Assembly: GCF_021352225.1 (NCBI RefSeq)
Contig: NZ_JAAUVI010000001.1
Span: 1-64,000, forward strand
Direction: 5' to 3'
From: Methylobacterium sp. C25
Lineage (GTDB): Bacteria; Pseudomonadota; Alphaproteobacteria; Rhizobiales; Beijerinckiaceae
Length of the DNA: 64,000 nucleotides
Positions 1-7,328 of this stretch are shown piece by piece. Positions within the stretch are counted from its first letter, which is position 1. Every line of letters starts with the position of its first letter. The notes beneath the pieces are model-generated. The model worked only from the letters and a program-made list of their open reading frames with translations, was not told where the DNA came from and did no database searches. The position numbers and the translations under genes are program-made.

Positions 1-92
1 GCTCGTGAAGCGCCAGATGTACGGCCGCGGCAAAATGGATCTCCTCCAAGCCCGGCTCATTGGCCTATCGCCATAAGCATCAGCGAGAGTGA

Positions 93-722
93 GTCAGAGC
101 CAAAGTTGCACGCCGAAACACACCCGAGAACGGGCTCATTTCCCTCAACGTGCCTCTGGATCCGTTGCGTCTAGGCGCTTGGAGCACCAGGACGACCCAC
201 CCGTTCTACCTGGCACGGTGGGAGGAGCTGCTGCGGGCTCTGGATCTCGCGGATCGAGTGGAGAACCGTTACCGCTTCAAGACCAAGGGGCAGATGCTCG
301 ACGAGGTTGCCCACCGTGGTTTCGTTGAGAGGGCCGTACCCACCACCATCTCGTGCTCTTCGATCTCCAAGGCACGTTGGGATGGCCATGCACCGGGCCA
401 TTGCGGCTACTGCGTTCCGTGCCTCATCCGGCGCGCGGCTGAGACGCGGGCATACGGGCGTGAGCCAACGGCTTATGTTGGACTGCCCCAACTGAACGGA
501 AGGGTCGACCCCCGCACATCGATAGGCGAGCATATCAGGGCTTTTGATTATATGGCCGAGCGCCTGCGCCAGAAGCCTGAGATTACCGGAACCCTCGTCC
601 GCAAGCCCGGGCCGCTAATGGATTACACGCCCGACGACATCCAGGCCTACACCGGCGTGTTCGCCGAGGGTATTAGAGAAGTCGGCCGTGCCCTTAGAGG
701 AGTGCGCGCCACCGCGATTTGA
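93..722 (+). pseudogene. qatC: QatC-like (QueC-family) protein, 3' part of a disrupted gene
   Basis: QueC-like nucleotide-processing component of the Qat (QueC-associated) anti-phage system. The reading frame is open from base 93 and gives the QueC-family block ENGLISLNVPLDPLR, then STRTTHP and a C-terminal zinc-binding cysteine set (CSSISKARWDG..., GHCGYCVPCLIRR). The stop at 720-722 lies 4 bases before the qatD start chosen here. Upstream the frame is closed by stops at 6-8 and 90-92, and no frame of bases 1-92 shows the helix expected before ENGLI. The 5' part is therefore frameshifted or deleted, unless the whole gene is diverged. The only in-frame start is GTG at 150, inside the conserved core. 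Family assignment is by remembered motif similarity plus the neighbouring qatD. Confidence 0.65.
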
Positions 723-726
723 GGCA

Positions 727-1470
727 GTGGGCAGCGACGGCGTGCACGATTTTCACTGCCACCTCGACCTCATGGCAGATCCGGCCGCAGAGTATCTCTC
801 CCGTCAGAAGTATCGCGTGACGACACTTGCCGTGACGACCACGCCACGGGCATGGCAGCAGAACATGTCGTGGGCTGACGGGAACCCATGGACCAAGCCA
901 GCCTTGGGGCTTCATCCCGAACTTGTGGAGCAGGCACACAGGGAGGTCGGTCTTATGCTCGACCTCATGTCCGAAGCCCATTTCATCGGCGAAATCGGCC
1001 TGGATGGAAGCCCGCAACATGCCAGCTCACTCGACCTCCAGCGACGCGTGTTTCGCGAGATAGTGCTTCGCGCCGGAGCTCTCGGTGGCCGAGTTCTAAG
1101 CATCCATAGCCGGCGTGCCGCGACCCAGGTTCTCGATGAAATCGAAACCTGTCCTACCCGCGGCGGTGTCTTGGCGGTCTTGCACTGGTTCTCGGGCTCG
1201 GCGTCGGAGTTTGCCCGAGCCATCTCCCTGGGATGTTGGTTCTCGGTGAATGGATCCATGCTGAGCAGCGCTCGGTCACGATCGATGATAGAGGCGATCC
1301 CCCGAGACGTACTATTGATCGAGAGCGACGCCCCTTTGCGAGGCGGAAAGGGAGACCTTCGGTCCACCCTGTCCCGTCTTTCAGAGCTTCTTGGATTGCC
1401 AAGCTCCGAGATCGAGGCCGCCACGGACGCCAACGCCACGCGTTTGCTGTCCTGCGCAGCGCTCGCTTAA
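727..1470 (+). CDS. qatD: TatD-family metal-dependent nuclease QatD
   Basis: TatD-like metallohydrolase and effector nuclease of the Qat defence system. It keeps the amidohydrolase-fold metal ligands: VHDFHCHLDL at the N terminus, FIGEIGLDGS, SIHSRRA, LHWFSG and ESDAPL near the C terminus. Its 247 residues match a complete TatD domain. The GTG at 727 puts the HxH motif close to the N terminus as in TatD proteins; an upstream GTG at 688 would overlap qatC by 35 bases. It follows qatC directly, which is the order known for qatABCD. qatA and qatB would lie left of the window. The ORF is intact although the qatC partner looks broken. Confidence 0.8.
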   Translation: MGSDGVHDFHCHLDLMADPAAEYLSRQKYRVTTLAVTTTPRAWQQNMSWADGNPWTKPALGLHPELVEQAHREVGLMLDLMSEAHFIGEIGLDGSPQHASSLDLQRRVFREIVLRAGALGGRVLSIHSRRAATQVLDEIETCPTRGGVLAVLHWFSGSASEFARAISLGCWFSVNGSMLSSARSRSMIEAIPRDVLLIESDAPLRGGKGDLRSTLSRLSELLGLPSSEIEAATDANATRLLSCAALA

Positions 1471-1673
1471 CTCCCTAACTCCGAGTTTCCGGATTGTACT
1501 AGAACCGCCACATCACGCAAAACTACGCAGCGCGTTGATCTTGTTCGATATATTTCCCAGCTCTCTTTCCGGGACTACTTGCGGTTCTGTTCGTTTACCT
1601 GCACTTAAGCTACCATGTTCCCACGCAGGGAATCTGTGGCGAACCGGGCGGGGTTTCCCACGCCGGCCTATGC

Positions 1674-1897
1674 CTATTCCTCCTCCCGAGGATAGCCGAA
1701 GGCGTTCCTGATCGAGAAGTCGACGGCCCTATCGAACTCCCTTTAGGCCTCGTCGCGGAGGTTGTCGCGTGCGCGGAAAATCACCCCGTTCAGGGCATAG
1801 GACGAGGCGAAGGGAAGAACGTCCTTGGCGAACCCGCCGAGCCCCAGCTTGCCGTGTCCACCTGGAAGCGAAGCTGGATGAGATGGTCGTTGGCCAT
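1674..1897 (-). pseudogene. decayed small unknown gene (frameshift plus in-frame stop)
   Basis: The minus strand starts with ATG at 1897 and reads MANDHLIQLRFQVDTASWGS. After a one-base frame change it continues FAKDVLPFASSYALNGVI, then meets an in-frame TAA, and goes on in the same frame as REFDRAVDFSIRNAFGYP to a TAG at 1674-1676. The protein-like composition on both sides of the frameshift and of the stop points to one former gene of about 75 residues. Product unknown. It lies downstream of, and in line with, the 1935-2243 gene. Confidence 0.5.
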
Positions 1898-1934
1898 GCC
1901 GGCATCGTGCGTGCCGAGCCGGGACCTGCCTAGG

Positions 1935-2243
1935 TCAGTCCTGACGAGGCGCCAGCCTGTTAGCCAGGGCGAGGTGCATCTGGGCTCGGTTGAGCGGGAT
2001 GCCCTGCTGCTCGCGCCCCTGGAGGCCGTCGAGGGCGAGGCGCAGCACGTCGCGGAACGCCACCATCGTCTTCTCGTTCGGCACGCCGTAGGAGAGAACG
2101 AGATCACGCAGGGCGTCGACTATCGCCGCGTCGAGCAGCCTGGCATCGGGGATTCCTGCGGCTCGCATGGCCTCGCGAGCCTCGCGCTTGCGCCGGCGGT
2201 CGGCATCGCGACGGGCGGCCCGGGAAGGCGCTGTATGGGTCAT
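1935..2243 (-). CDS. hypothetical protein, 102 aa
   Basis: Not recognised. The start ATG at 2243 gives MTHTAPSRAARRDADRRRKR, a strongly basic N-terminal helix. A predicted all-helical, soluble body follows with a short acidic patch (LLDAAIVDALRDLVLSYG). There is no signal peptide or membrane segment. Coding bias is normal for the island. It is followed by the decayed gene at 1674-1897 and lies downstream of the primase-like gene, separated from it by the hairpin at 2320-2350. Confidence 0.6.
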   Translation of the reverse strand: MTHTAPSRAARRDADRRRKREAREAMRAAGIPDARLLDAAIVDALRDLVLSYGVPNEKTMVAFRDVLRLALDGLQGREQQGIPLNRAQMHLALANRLAPRQD

Positions 2244-2319
2244 TGAGAGGGACGGTGCCGGGATCATGCCGGCATCGTGCCTGCGGGTCTGGCAAGGCAC
2301 CACGGCCTCTGAAACGACG

Positions 2320-2350
2320 ACACCCCGCCCGGGTTTCCGGGGCGGGGTGT
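2320..2350 (-). terminator. GC-rich hairpin after the primase-like gene
   Basis: ACACCCCGCCC at 2320-2330 pairs perfectly with GGGCGGGGTGT at 2340-2350 around a 9-base loop. It lies 65 bases past the stop codon of the minus-strand gene at 2415. No T-run follows on the minus strand, so it is either an atypical intrinsic terminator or an mRNA-stabilising hairpin. Confidence 0.45.
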
Positions 2351-2414
2351 GTGTCCTGGCGGACGATGTGGTGCATCAGTGAGCCAGTCCCGGGAGGCTC
2401 TCGCCACCCATGCC

Positions 2415-4481
2415 TTAGTGTAGGCGGGTCGCTGGCCGGGGACAAGGCAAGTAGTTGTTGGGGTCAATGCGTAGTCTGGCGAGACGCGCGCGAAGCTTGT
2501 CCTCGTGATGCGGCTTAGCCGGAGCGGGGTGCAGCTTCCTGCCCTGCAGCATCTCCTCCTCCAGGACCATGGCAGCCCCGGTCATATCGCCCCAATCGTC
2601 CCAACAGCAGCCGCGGACGTATTGGTAGATGGCGAGAAGGCGCAGCAGGGGGCCATGTGGAGGCCACTTCGGCTTCGGGGCCGTGGGGCGCGCCTTGGGC
2701 TTGCTGCGCCGGGCTGGGACGACGGCGTTTTCCGAGGCGTCGATCTGGCCACGGCAGGGGGCATAAGGGGGGACCATTAGATGCCGTGACACAGATTGAA
2801 CAGCATCGGAGGAGTCTCCTGCCTCCCCGATCGCCGTGGCGGCAGCCTCGACGGCGTCCGCCTGGTTCGCCGCGAGCGCGCTATACACGGTGCCGCGGGC
2901 GCAGCCGAACATGGCCGCAATGTCCGTGAGCGGGATCCCGTCTGCGAGCATCTCGCGGGCAACGCGGGCCAGCGTGGCGCGGGAGTCGGCCTGCTTCTCG
3001 CGAGTGGCACGTCCCTCACGCCGGCGCTGTGCGGCCTTGCGGGCCTTCGCCGGCACCGCCTGGCAAGCCTCGGCCCCCGGGCGCAGGTACGTCAGGCCGG
3101 CCGCTTCGGCGAGATCCGGCGTAAGCCCAAGGCTCTCGATGACCTTCGCGTTGCTCGGGCTGTAGAGCACAGAGACCTGCCGGCCGTCCCACGTCGTCGT
3201 CTCGCCCGCCTCATGCCGGCGCAGGCGCTGGGCGACGCCCGAGAGATATCGGGCAAGCTCATCCTCGGGCAGCCCGACGATGGGCGAGAGCTTGGCAGCC
3301 CAAGAGGCCGCAGTGTCTCCTTGGCCCATGTGCGACCAAGCTGTCGCGACGTGATAGGCGACGAGGTCGCGGCGCCCCTCCAGCCCGGTGGGGCCGAGAT
3401 AGCGCGCGAGGGTCAGAATATCGGCAGCGATGGCGCCCCAGCGGGACATGCGCAGGCGCGGCTTGGCGGTGGCGGCCGGCTTAGACTTCGAGGCCTTGGT
3501 CTCGCGGTAGGCCTGCACCTCGGCCCGGCCGTAGGGCAGGACGGCGGCGGCGAGCGCTTCGAAATCGACGCGCTCGGCTTCCTCGAAGGAGGCTGGCCAA
3601 ACGATGCGAACGACCGTGCCCGACTTGGGATTGACCGTGCCGGCGAGCCGATGGACGCGCGTCACGTCCCGAACGGCATGATCTAGGGCGAAGCCGTCCC
3701 AGATCCGAGCCGCACGCGCCTCGGCCGCGCGCACGCGGGCATCATGCTTGGCGTGGCGGGAGTGGATAACGGTGCCGTCCTCGGCCACGCGGGGCCCGTT
3801 CAAGAAGTTGATGACCGCGCGCACGCGCTTGCGGGCGCCGGGGCACATGCCCTCGAAAACCCAAACTGGCCACAGCCCGCGGCCGCTGTCGAGGATGTAG
3901 CTCGGGAACGGGATGTTCTTAGACTTCAGTCGCGCAAGCAGAACCTCGGCGACGATGCGCCTGTCCATGCCCTCGAAAGGGGAGCCCTTGCGAAGCTCGG
4001 CATCGGCCCAGACGGCACGGATCGAGGCGAGCTGGGCGGCAACGCGGCGATCATCGAACGTGTTCAGCGAGACGAACTGCGCCTCGTCGAGGGCTTGCCC
4101 GCGTCGGCGGAATTGGCTCGGATGCAGGGCCTTCGGGCGCCGGCAGTCCTTATCAAGCAGGATGACTTCGCCAGCTGTGCAGGAGCGAGGGTGCAGGAAA
4201 TCGAGATGAGCCAGCTTGGCAGCGCGCGCTTGAGACTGCTGGACATTGCGGTCGTTGTTTCGATCCGGCTTCCACTGCCGGCCGACTTCCCATTCGCCGA
4301 GCGCCGTCTCGTCCATGCCGTCGCACCAGACGACTTCCATCGCCTCAGGTGAGAGGGGCGCGAAGGCGTAGTCGGTGAAACTGGGGGCGGAGGCCAGATC
4401 CTCGGCACGAGCGATCGTCTCGACAGGCTCGTCGAGTAGGAACGCCGGCATCTCTGGGATCACGTACGGGCGGGGCTGCAT
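2415..4481 (-). CDS. primase-like (archaeo-eukaryotic primase superfamily) replication protein
   Basis: 688 residues from the ATG at 4481. The central part resembles AEP-type primases of plasmids and integrative elements. FVSLNTF at about 136-142 precedes a putative metal site D160-A-E162 (AVWADAEL), which is DxE rather than the more usual DxD. A second motif, LDSGRGLWPVW, is at about 197-207. A third conserved block, AVRDVTRVHRLAGTVNPKSG, is at about 269-288. The C-terminal third has a helix-turn-helix (DGIPLTDIAAMFGCARGTVY), fitting DNA recognition. A longer frame reaches 5105, but its extra 208 residues are low-complexity and arginine-rich, so I reject that start. Likely the replication initiator or primase of the island's parent element. 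Motif assignment is from memory of the family. Confidence 0.65.
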   Translation of the reverse strand: MQPRPYVIPEMPAFLLDEPVETIARAEDLASAPSFTDYAFAPLSPEAMEVVWCDGMDETALGEWEVGRQWKPDRNNDRNVQQSQARAAKLAHLDFLHPRSCTAGEVILLDKDCRRPKALHPSQFRRRGQALDEAQFVSLNTFDDRRVAAQLASIRAVWADAELRKGSPFEGMDRRIVAEVLLARLKSKNIPFPSYILDSGRGLWPVWVFEGMCPGARKRVRAVINFLNGPRVAEDGTVIHSRHAKHDARVRAAEARAARIWDGFALDHAVRDVTRVHRLAGTVNPKSGTVVRIVWPASFEEAERVDFEALAAAVLPYGRAEVQAYRETKASKSKPAATAKPRLRMSRWGAIAADILTLARYLGPTGLEGRRDLVAYHVATAWSHMGQGDTAASWAAKLSPIVGLPEDELARYLSGVAQRLRRHEAGETTTWDGRQVSVLYSPSNAKVIESLGLTPDLAEAAGLTYLRPGAEACQAVPAKARKAAQRRREGRATREKQADSRATLARVAREMLADGIPLTDIAAMFGCARGTVYSALAANQADAVEAAATAIGEAGDSSDAVQSVSRHLMVPPYAPCRGQIDASENAVVPARRSKPKARPTAPKPKWPPHGPLLRLLAIYQYVRGCCWDDWGDMTGAAMVLEEEMLQGRKLHPAPAKPHHEDKLRARLARLRIDPNNYLPCPRPATRLH

Positions 4482-4877
4482 TCGATCCGGGACGGTGGCT
4501 GCCAGCGGGGCACCACACCCGCAAGCAAGGCTAAGATGCTGAATTCGCGGGCCTGCCACAAGCGCCGCGCCTTGCTCCTGAAGGCCCACCGTTAACGGCG
4601 AAATCAGCCCCTCCGACGGGGCCGCCGCCGCCGCCCGAAGGCCCCTGGATGCGCGCCATCCGACCGAGCCACGCCTGATCGCGACTCCTGCAGGCGGCGC
4701 GCTCAGTCCGCTCCACGGCCGAGAAATCGCCCTCGCCGGGCCGCGCGTCATTTTGCGTAGACGAGGCGGCCGCCCCCGCAACAGGGCCTGATCGGAGGCG
4801 TCAAAGACCGAATAGGCCGTCCTTGCGCCGAATCGGTAGAGGTTCCACGACGTTACCGTGCGCGGTCCCGTCCCATC
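4482..4877. other. 396-bp stretch without a convincing gene
   Basis: Upstream region of the primase-like gene. The minus frame stays open here, but the translation is arginine-rich and low in complexity. The only structure noted is a 21-bp motif at 4579-4599 containing GTTAAC that recurs with two mismatches at 13297-13317. No RNA gene is seen. Confidence 0.4.
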
Positions 4878-4967
4878 ATGATCATCGAGCCTGCACCCAC
4901 CGTCGTCGACCGCCGCGTGCCCCGAACCTGCGCCGCCCGCGCCCTCAGCGCGATGGCCGCGGCATGA
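4878..4967 (+). CDS. possible 29-aa peptide at the head of the lysis cassette
   Basis: The ATG at 4878 encodes MIIEPAPTVVDRRVPRT and a short Ala-rich end, stopping at 4965-4967. The stop overlaps the next ATG (4964) in an ATGA arrangement, the linkage used throughout this cassette. That overlap and the ordinary composition are the only support. Function unknown; it may be spurious. Confidence 0.3.
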   Translation: MIIEPAPTVVDRRVPRTCAARALSAMAAA

Positions 4968-5248
4968 CCGGTCTCCCCTTCTCCGGGCATCACGAACGCC
5001 GCGAGGCCGAATGAGTCGGCGCGCTCGTCTGCTTCGGCGTCTCGCTCGCCCTGCTATCGCCTGGGCCGACCTTCTCGCGACCGACCTTCGATCCCTTCGC
5101 GGCAATCGCTGCTGAGGGAACTTGGGGCGTGGGCCTGCTCGCGGTCTCCGTGATCCGCATGCTCGGCCTCTGGGTCAACGGATCGAAGCGGCACAGCCCC
5201 TCGATCCGGTTCGTCACCGCCGCCATCGGCGCCGCCCTTTGGGGCCGG
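4964..5248 (+). pseudogene. broken small membrane-protein gene of the phage lysis region
   Basis: The frame starts at ATG 4964 with MTGLPFSGHHERREAE and meets TGA at 5012-5014. It resumes at once with a hydrophobic stretch (VGALVCFGVSLALLSPG), then WGVGLLAVSVIRMLGLWVNG, and loses coherence after about 5245. There the frame stays open but becomes arginine-rich out-of-frame sequence over the lysozyme fragment. I infer a two-helix phage membrane protein (holin/antiholin-like or unknown) with a nonsense codon, fused by a deletion to the truncated lysozyme. Confidence 0.5.
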
Positions 5249-5258
5249 GTGCGACGCC

Positions 5259-5537
5259 ATGCTCGTGAAGGCGCTCGGCGAGTTCGCCGGCGCGTCGGTC
5301 GAGAAGTGCATCACGCGAGAGATCTTGGACCCGACCTACGTCGCCTTCCTGGACCTCGCATACAACATCGGGTCCGGCGCCTTCTGCCGCTCGACCGTCG
5401 TCCGCAAGTTCAACGCCGGCGACCGCCGCGGCGCCTGCGACGCGCTCCTGCTGTTCAACAAGGCCGGCGGCAAGGTCATCCCCGGCCTGACCGCCCGGCG
5501 CGAGCGCGAGCGCGCCCTCTGCCTCAAGGGGATCTGA
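5259..5537 (+). pseudogene. C-terminal half of a phage lysozyme (GH24-like endolysin)
   Basis: The 92 residues from ATG 5259 match the C-terminal half of GH24 endolysins: FLDLAYNIGSGAFCRSTVVR, LLFNKAGGKVIPGLTARR and ERALCLKGI. GH24 enzymes are normally about 140-180 residues, with the catalytic glutamate and T-G-Y segment in the N-terminal 40-60. That part is absent. The bases before 5259 read GCDAM in frame, then switch into the neighbouring broken gene, which suggests a deletion that fused the two. It is probably inactive in peptidoglycan cleavage. Confidence 0.65.
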
Positions 5538-5539
5538 CC

Positions 5540-5824
5540 ATGACACCATTCCAATTCGTGTGCTTGATCGCGTCCTTCGGACTCGTCGTCGAGATCCTTG
5601 TCAACCGCTTGGCCTTCGCCGCCCGGCTGGAGCGGGACAGGGCTCCGGCATTCCTGCTGGCGGGCATCATCTGGATGTTCGCCTGCCAGCCGTTGACGGC
5701 GTCACCGCTCACCATGGCGGTTCTTAGGGCACTAGGCTTTGTCTTCTTCGCCGTCGCCCTGGTGCTGATGGTTTGGAATGTCTGGAAGGCGCTCCGGGCC
5801 CTGTGGGACACCCGGCGTGCTTGA
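5540..5824 (+). CDS. small membrane protein, holin-like
   Basis: 94 residues from ATG 5540, starting 2 bases after the lysozyme stop. There are three hydrophobic stretches: FQFVCLIASFGLVVEILVN near the N terminus, AFLLAGIIWMFA in the middle and LGFVFFAVALVLMVWNVW near the C terminus. A basic tail (KALRALWDTRRA) follows. Size, topology and position between a lysozyme fragment and spanin-like genes suggest a holin, but no conserved holin family is recognised. The frame is open far upstream (from 5129), but that part is shadow of the lysozyme fragment. Confidence 0.55.
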   Translation: MTPFQFVCLIASFGLVVEILVNRLAFAARLERDRAPAFLLAGIIWMFACQPLTASPLTMAVLRALGFVFFAVALVLMVWNVWKALRALWDTRRA

Positions 5825-6197
5825 TCTGGCTATCGCCCTTGTCTGGACGCCGCTGGGCATAGCTGCTCTCGTCGCGGTGGCGGCCGCCGCCCTGGCGCTG
5901 GCGTACCTACCGCGCGCCGCGCTGCCTCTGGCCTGCGTCGCAGTCTTGCTCGCCGGGGCGGCCTACGTCGCCAGTCTGCAGGCCGATCTCGCCGCCTCGC
6001 GCATCGAGGCGCGGGAGGCGAAGGCGGACGCCGCGGCCAAGGGCAAGGCCATCGAGGCCCTGGAGCGGAACGCCAGGGCGACGGCGGCTCGGAACGCGGC
6101 CTCCCGCACCCGCCGGGACCGGATCCTCTCGGCCCCAGCGTCCGACGACGGGCCCGTGGCCAAGATCCTCGACGACACCCTGGAGAGCCTGCGGTGA
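5817..6197 (+). CDS. Rz-like inner-membrane spanin subunit
   Basis: 126 residues from GTG 5817, which overlaps the previous stop by 8 bases. Two hydrophobic segments (LGIAALVAVAAAALALAYL, then LACVAVLLAGAAYVAS) are followed by a long charged helix rich in Ala, Glu, Lys and Arg (SRIEAREAKADAAAKGKAIE). This is the architecture of i-spanins, which reach across the periplasm by a coiled coil. The 3' end overlaps the lipoprotein gene 6194-6430 by 4 bases, the usual Rz/Rz1 relation. Sequence families of spanins are too diverse for a firm match. Confidence 0.6.
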   Translation: MLDLAIALVWTPLGIAALVAVAAAALALAYLPRAALPLACVAVLLAGAAYVASLQADLAASRIEAREAKADAAAKGKAIEALERNARATAARNAASRTRRDRILSAPASDDGPVAKILDDTLESLR

Positions 6198-6430
6198 GAC
6201 GCCTGATCCTCGCGGCCGCCGCCGTCCTCCCGCTCGCCGGCTGCCACGACAGGCCGGTCCTGGCAGTCCCTGGCGAGCTGCTCCATTGCTCCGGCCGCCC
6301 GGCTGTACCGTCCCGGCAGGGCCGCACGCAGCTCGTCGTCGCCGGCTACGTCTCCGACCTGGCGGACGCACATGGCGACTGCCACGACAAGCTCGGCGCG
6401 GTGCGCGAGATCGTCGAGGGCACGCCGTGA
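6194..6430 (+). CDS. Rz1-like outer-membrane spanin lipoprotein
   Basis: 78 residues with a short signal peptide (MRRLILAAAAVLPLAGC) ending in a lipobox with the lipidated cysteine at residue 17. The mature part ends in YVSDLADAHGDCHDKLGAV, a segment typical of small phage o-spanin-like proteins. It would sit in the outer membrane and bind the coiled coil of the i-spanin upstream to fuse the membranes at lysis. GTGA overlap joins it to the previous gene and again to the next. Assignment rests on the lipobox, size and context. Confidence 0.6.
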   Translation: MRRLILAAAAVLPLAGCHDRPVLAVPGELLHCSGRPAVPSRQGRTQLVVAGYVSDLADAHGDCHDKLGAVREIVEGTP

Positions 6431-6597
6431 ACCTGACGCTGGCCCTCATCGTCCCGCTCGCCTGCTGGAATCCCCCGCCGCGGCCGCTCGTCGACGCCAC
6501 GGTCCTCTCCGCTCTGCGCGGCGAGCCGGTGCCCGATGCCAAGCCGGACGTGTCGGCAGCGCTCGCCGCCCTCAAGCCCCCGCGAGTGCGCCGGTGA
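6427..6597 (+). CDS. hypothetical protein, 56 aa
   Basis: GTG start at 6427 overlaps the previous TGA (GTGA). A short hydrophobic N terminus with a cysteine (LTLALIVPLACWNPPPRP) resembles a signal or weak lipoprotein peptide, then a Pro/Ala-rich end. Function unknown. It may be a second small secreted protein of the lysis cassette. Support is the overlap chain and the signal-like start. Confidence 0.45.
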   Translation: MNLTLALIVPLACWNPPPRPLVDATVLSALRGEPVPDAKPDVSAALAALKPPRVRR

Positions 6598-6662
6598 TCA
6601 TGTTCGCCATCGGCGTCGCACTGATGCTCTGCCTCGTTCCGCCGCCCCAGAGTCTGCCGTGA
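6594..6662 (+). CDS. possible 22-aa hydrophobic peptide
   Basis: GTG 6594 overlaps the previous stop (GTGA) and an alternative ATG is at 6600. It encodes MFAIGVALMLCLVPPPQSLP, a single hydrophobic segment. Its own stop overlaps the next GTG at 6659. The unbroken chain of overlaps is the only argument that it is translated. Confidence 0.35.
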   Translation: MIMFAIGVALMLCLVPPPQSLP

Positions 6663-6820
6663 GTGAGGCGGCCGCCGCGGTGATCAAGGCCGCCCGCGAC
6701 CTGGTGTTTCGGGAGCGCTGGCGCATGAAGCTCCCGCCTGAGAGGCCGCTCCCCTCCGAGCTGGCGGCCGCCCTCGAACGCGCGCTCGCCGCCCTCGATG
6801 CCGAGGCGAAGAAATCCTGA
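6659..6820 (+). CDS. hypothetical protein, 53 aa
   Basis: GTG 6659 overlaps the previous stop; the TGA at 6818-6820 shares its last base with the next ATG. It is helical, Ala/Glu/Lys-rich and soluble (AAAAVIKAARDLVFRERW...RALAALDAEAKKS). No family recognised. Translational coupling with neighbours suggests it belongs to the same expression unit. Confidence 0.45.
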   Translation: MSEAAAAVIKAARDLVFRERWRMKLPPERPLPSELAAALERALAALDAEAKKS

Positions 6821-7080
6821 TGGGTTCCCCGCACGTCGACCGCCTGGAGATCTATCCCTCTCGTAGGGAGCTGAACCCGCTCACGGTCGCAGATGTCATG
6901 GACACATCAGGCAAGCACGCCCGGGTCCGCCTTGTCCGGACGCGGCCGGGACAGCACCGCGAGCAGACACTCGTCACCCGGCAGGGCCTCGTCTGGCTCG
7001 GCCACCGGTGGCAGGCCAAGCTCGCCCGGGACGCGCGCGAGGTCGAGAGGGCCAAAATCCAGGGCGATCTCGACCTCTAG
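6820..7080 (+). CDS. hypothetical protein, 86 aa
   Basis: Starts at ATG 6820 in a TGATG junction with the preceding gene and ends the plus-strand chain. Basic and probably beta-rich (HARVRLVRTRPGQHREQTLV, LVWLGHRWQAKLARDAREVE), with no membrane segment. A small nucleic-acid-binding fold is possible but not shown. The repeat array at 7134-7327 begins about 50 bases after its stop. Confidence 0.5.
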   Translation: MGSPHVDRLEIYPSRRELNPLTVADVMDTSGKHARVRLVRTRPGQHREQTLVTRQGLVWLGHRWQAKLARDAREVERAKIQGDLDL

Positions 7081-7124
7081 AACCGATGCAAGGAAAGCGA
7101 AGCTATCGAGGCTTCGCTTCCTAT

Positions 7125-7328
7125 CGCGCGAGGTTTGCCACTTTTCGCGTGGAATTCAGGCGGTTTGACACCGGCGCGCGAGGTTTGCCACCGCGCCGGT
7201 CTCCCCGCAGCGCACGCGTTTTGTCATTTTGGGGGCCCAACGCACGCGCTTTGTCACTCGCGCACCTCGTTTGTCATTTCCGAGCCCGAAAACACCTCGT
7301 TTGTCACGACCAACACCTGGTTCGTCAC
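7125..7328. repeat. iteron-like array: eight TTTGYCA-core repeats in helical phase
   Basis: Eight directly repeated heptamers start at 7134, 7164, 7184, 7220, 7250, 7270, 7300 and 7321 (TTTGCCA, TTTGACA, TTTGCCA, TTTGTCA four times, TTCGTCA). The spacings are 30, 20, 36, 30, 20, 30 and 21 bp, mostly whole helical turns, so the sites face one side of the DNA. The later copies share a longer unit, about AACACCTCGTTTGTCAC; earlier ones have CGCACGCG or GCGCGAGG before the core. The array lies between the ends of two convergent gene chains. Repeated phased sites are typical of plasmid or phage replication-initiator or repressor binding; the ligand here is unknown. Confidence 0.75.

Noticed and set aside
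2415..5105. 896-residue version of the primase-like protein
   Set aside because: The first 208 residues are arginine-rich, low in complexity and overlap plus-strand small genes; ATG 4481 begins ordinary protein sequence.
5129..5824. Single 231-residue plus-strand protein
   Set aside because: The middle is arginine-rich shadow of the lysozyme fragment; only its two ends look like protein, belonging to a broken gene and to the holin-like gene at 5540.
7134..7327. CRISPR array
   Set aside because: The conserved core is only 7 bp, units are 16-17 bp at most, spacing alternates between about 20, 30 and 36 bp, and no cas gene is near.
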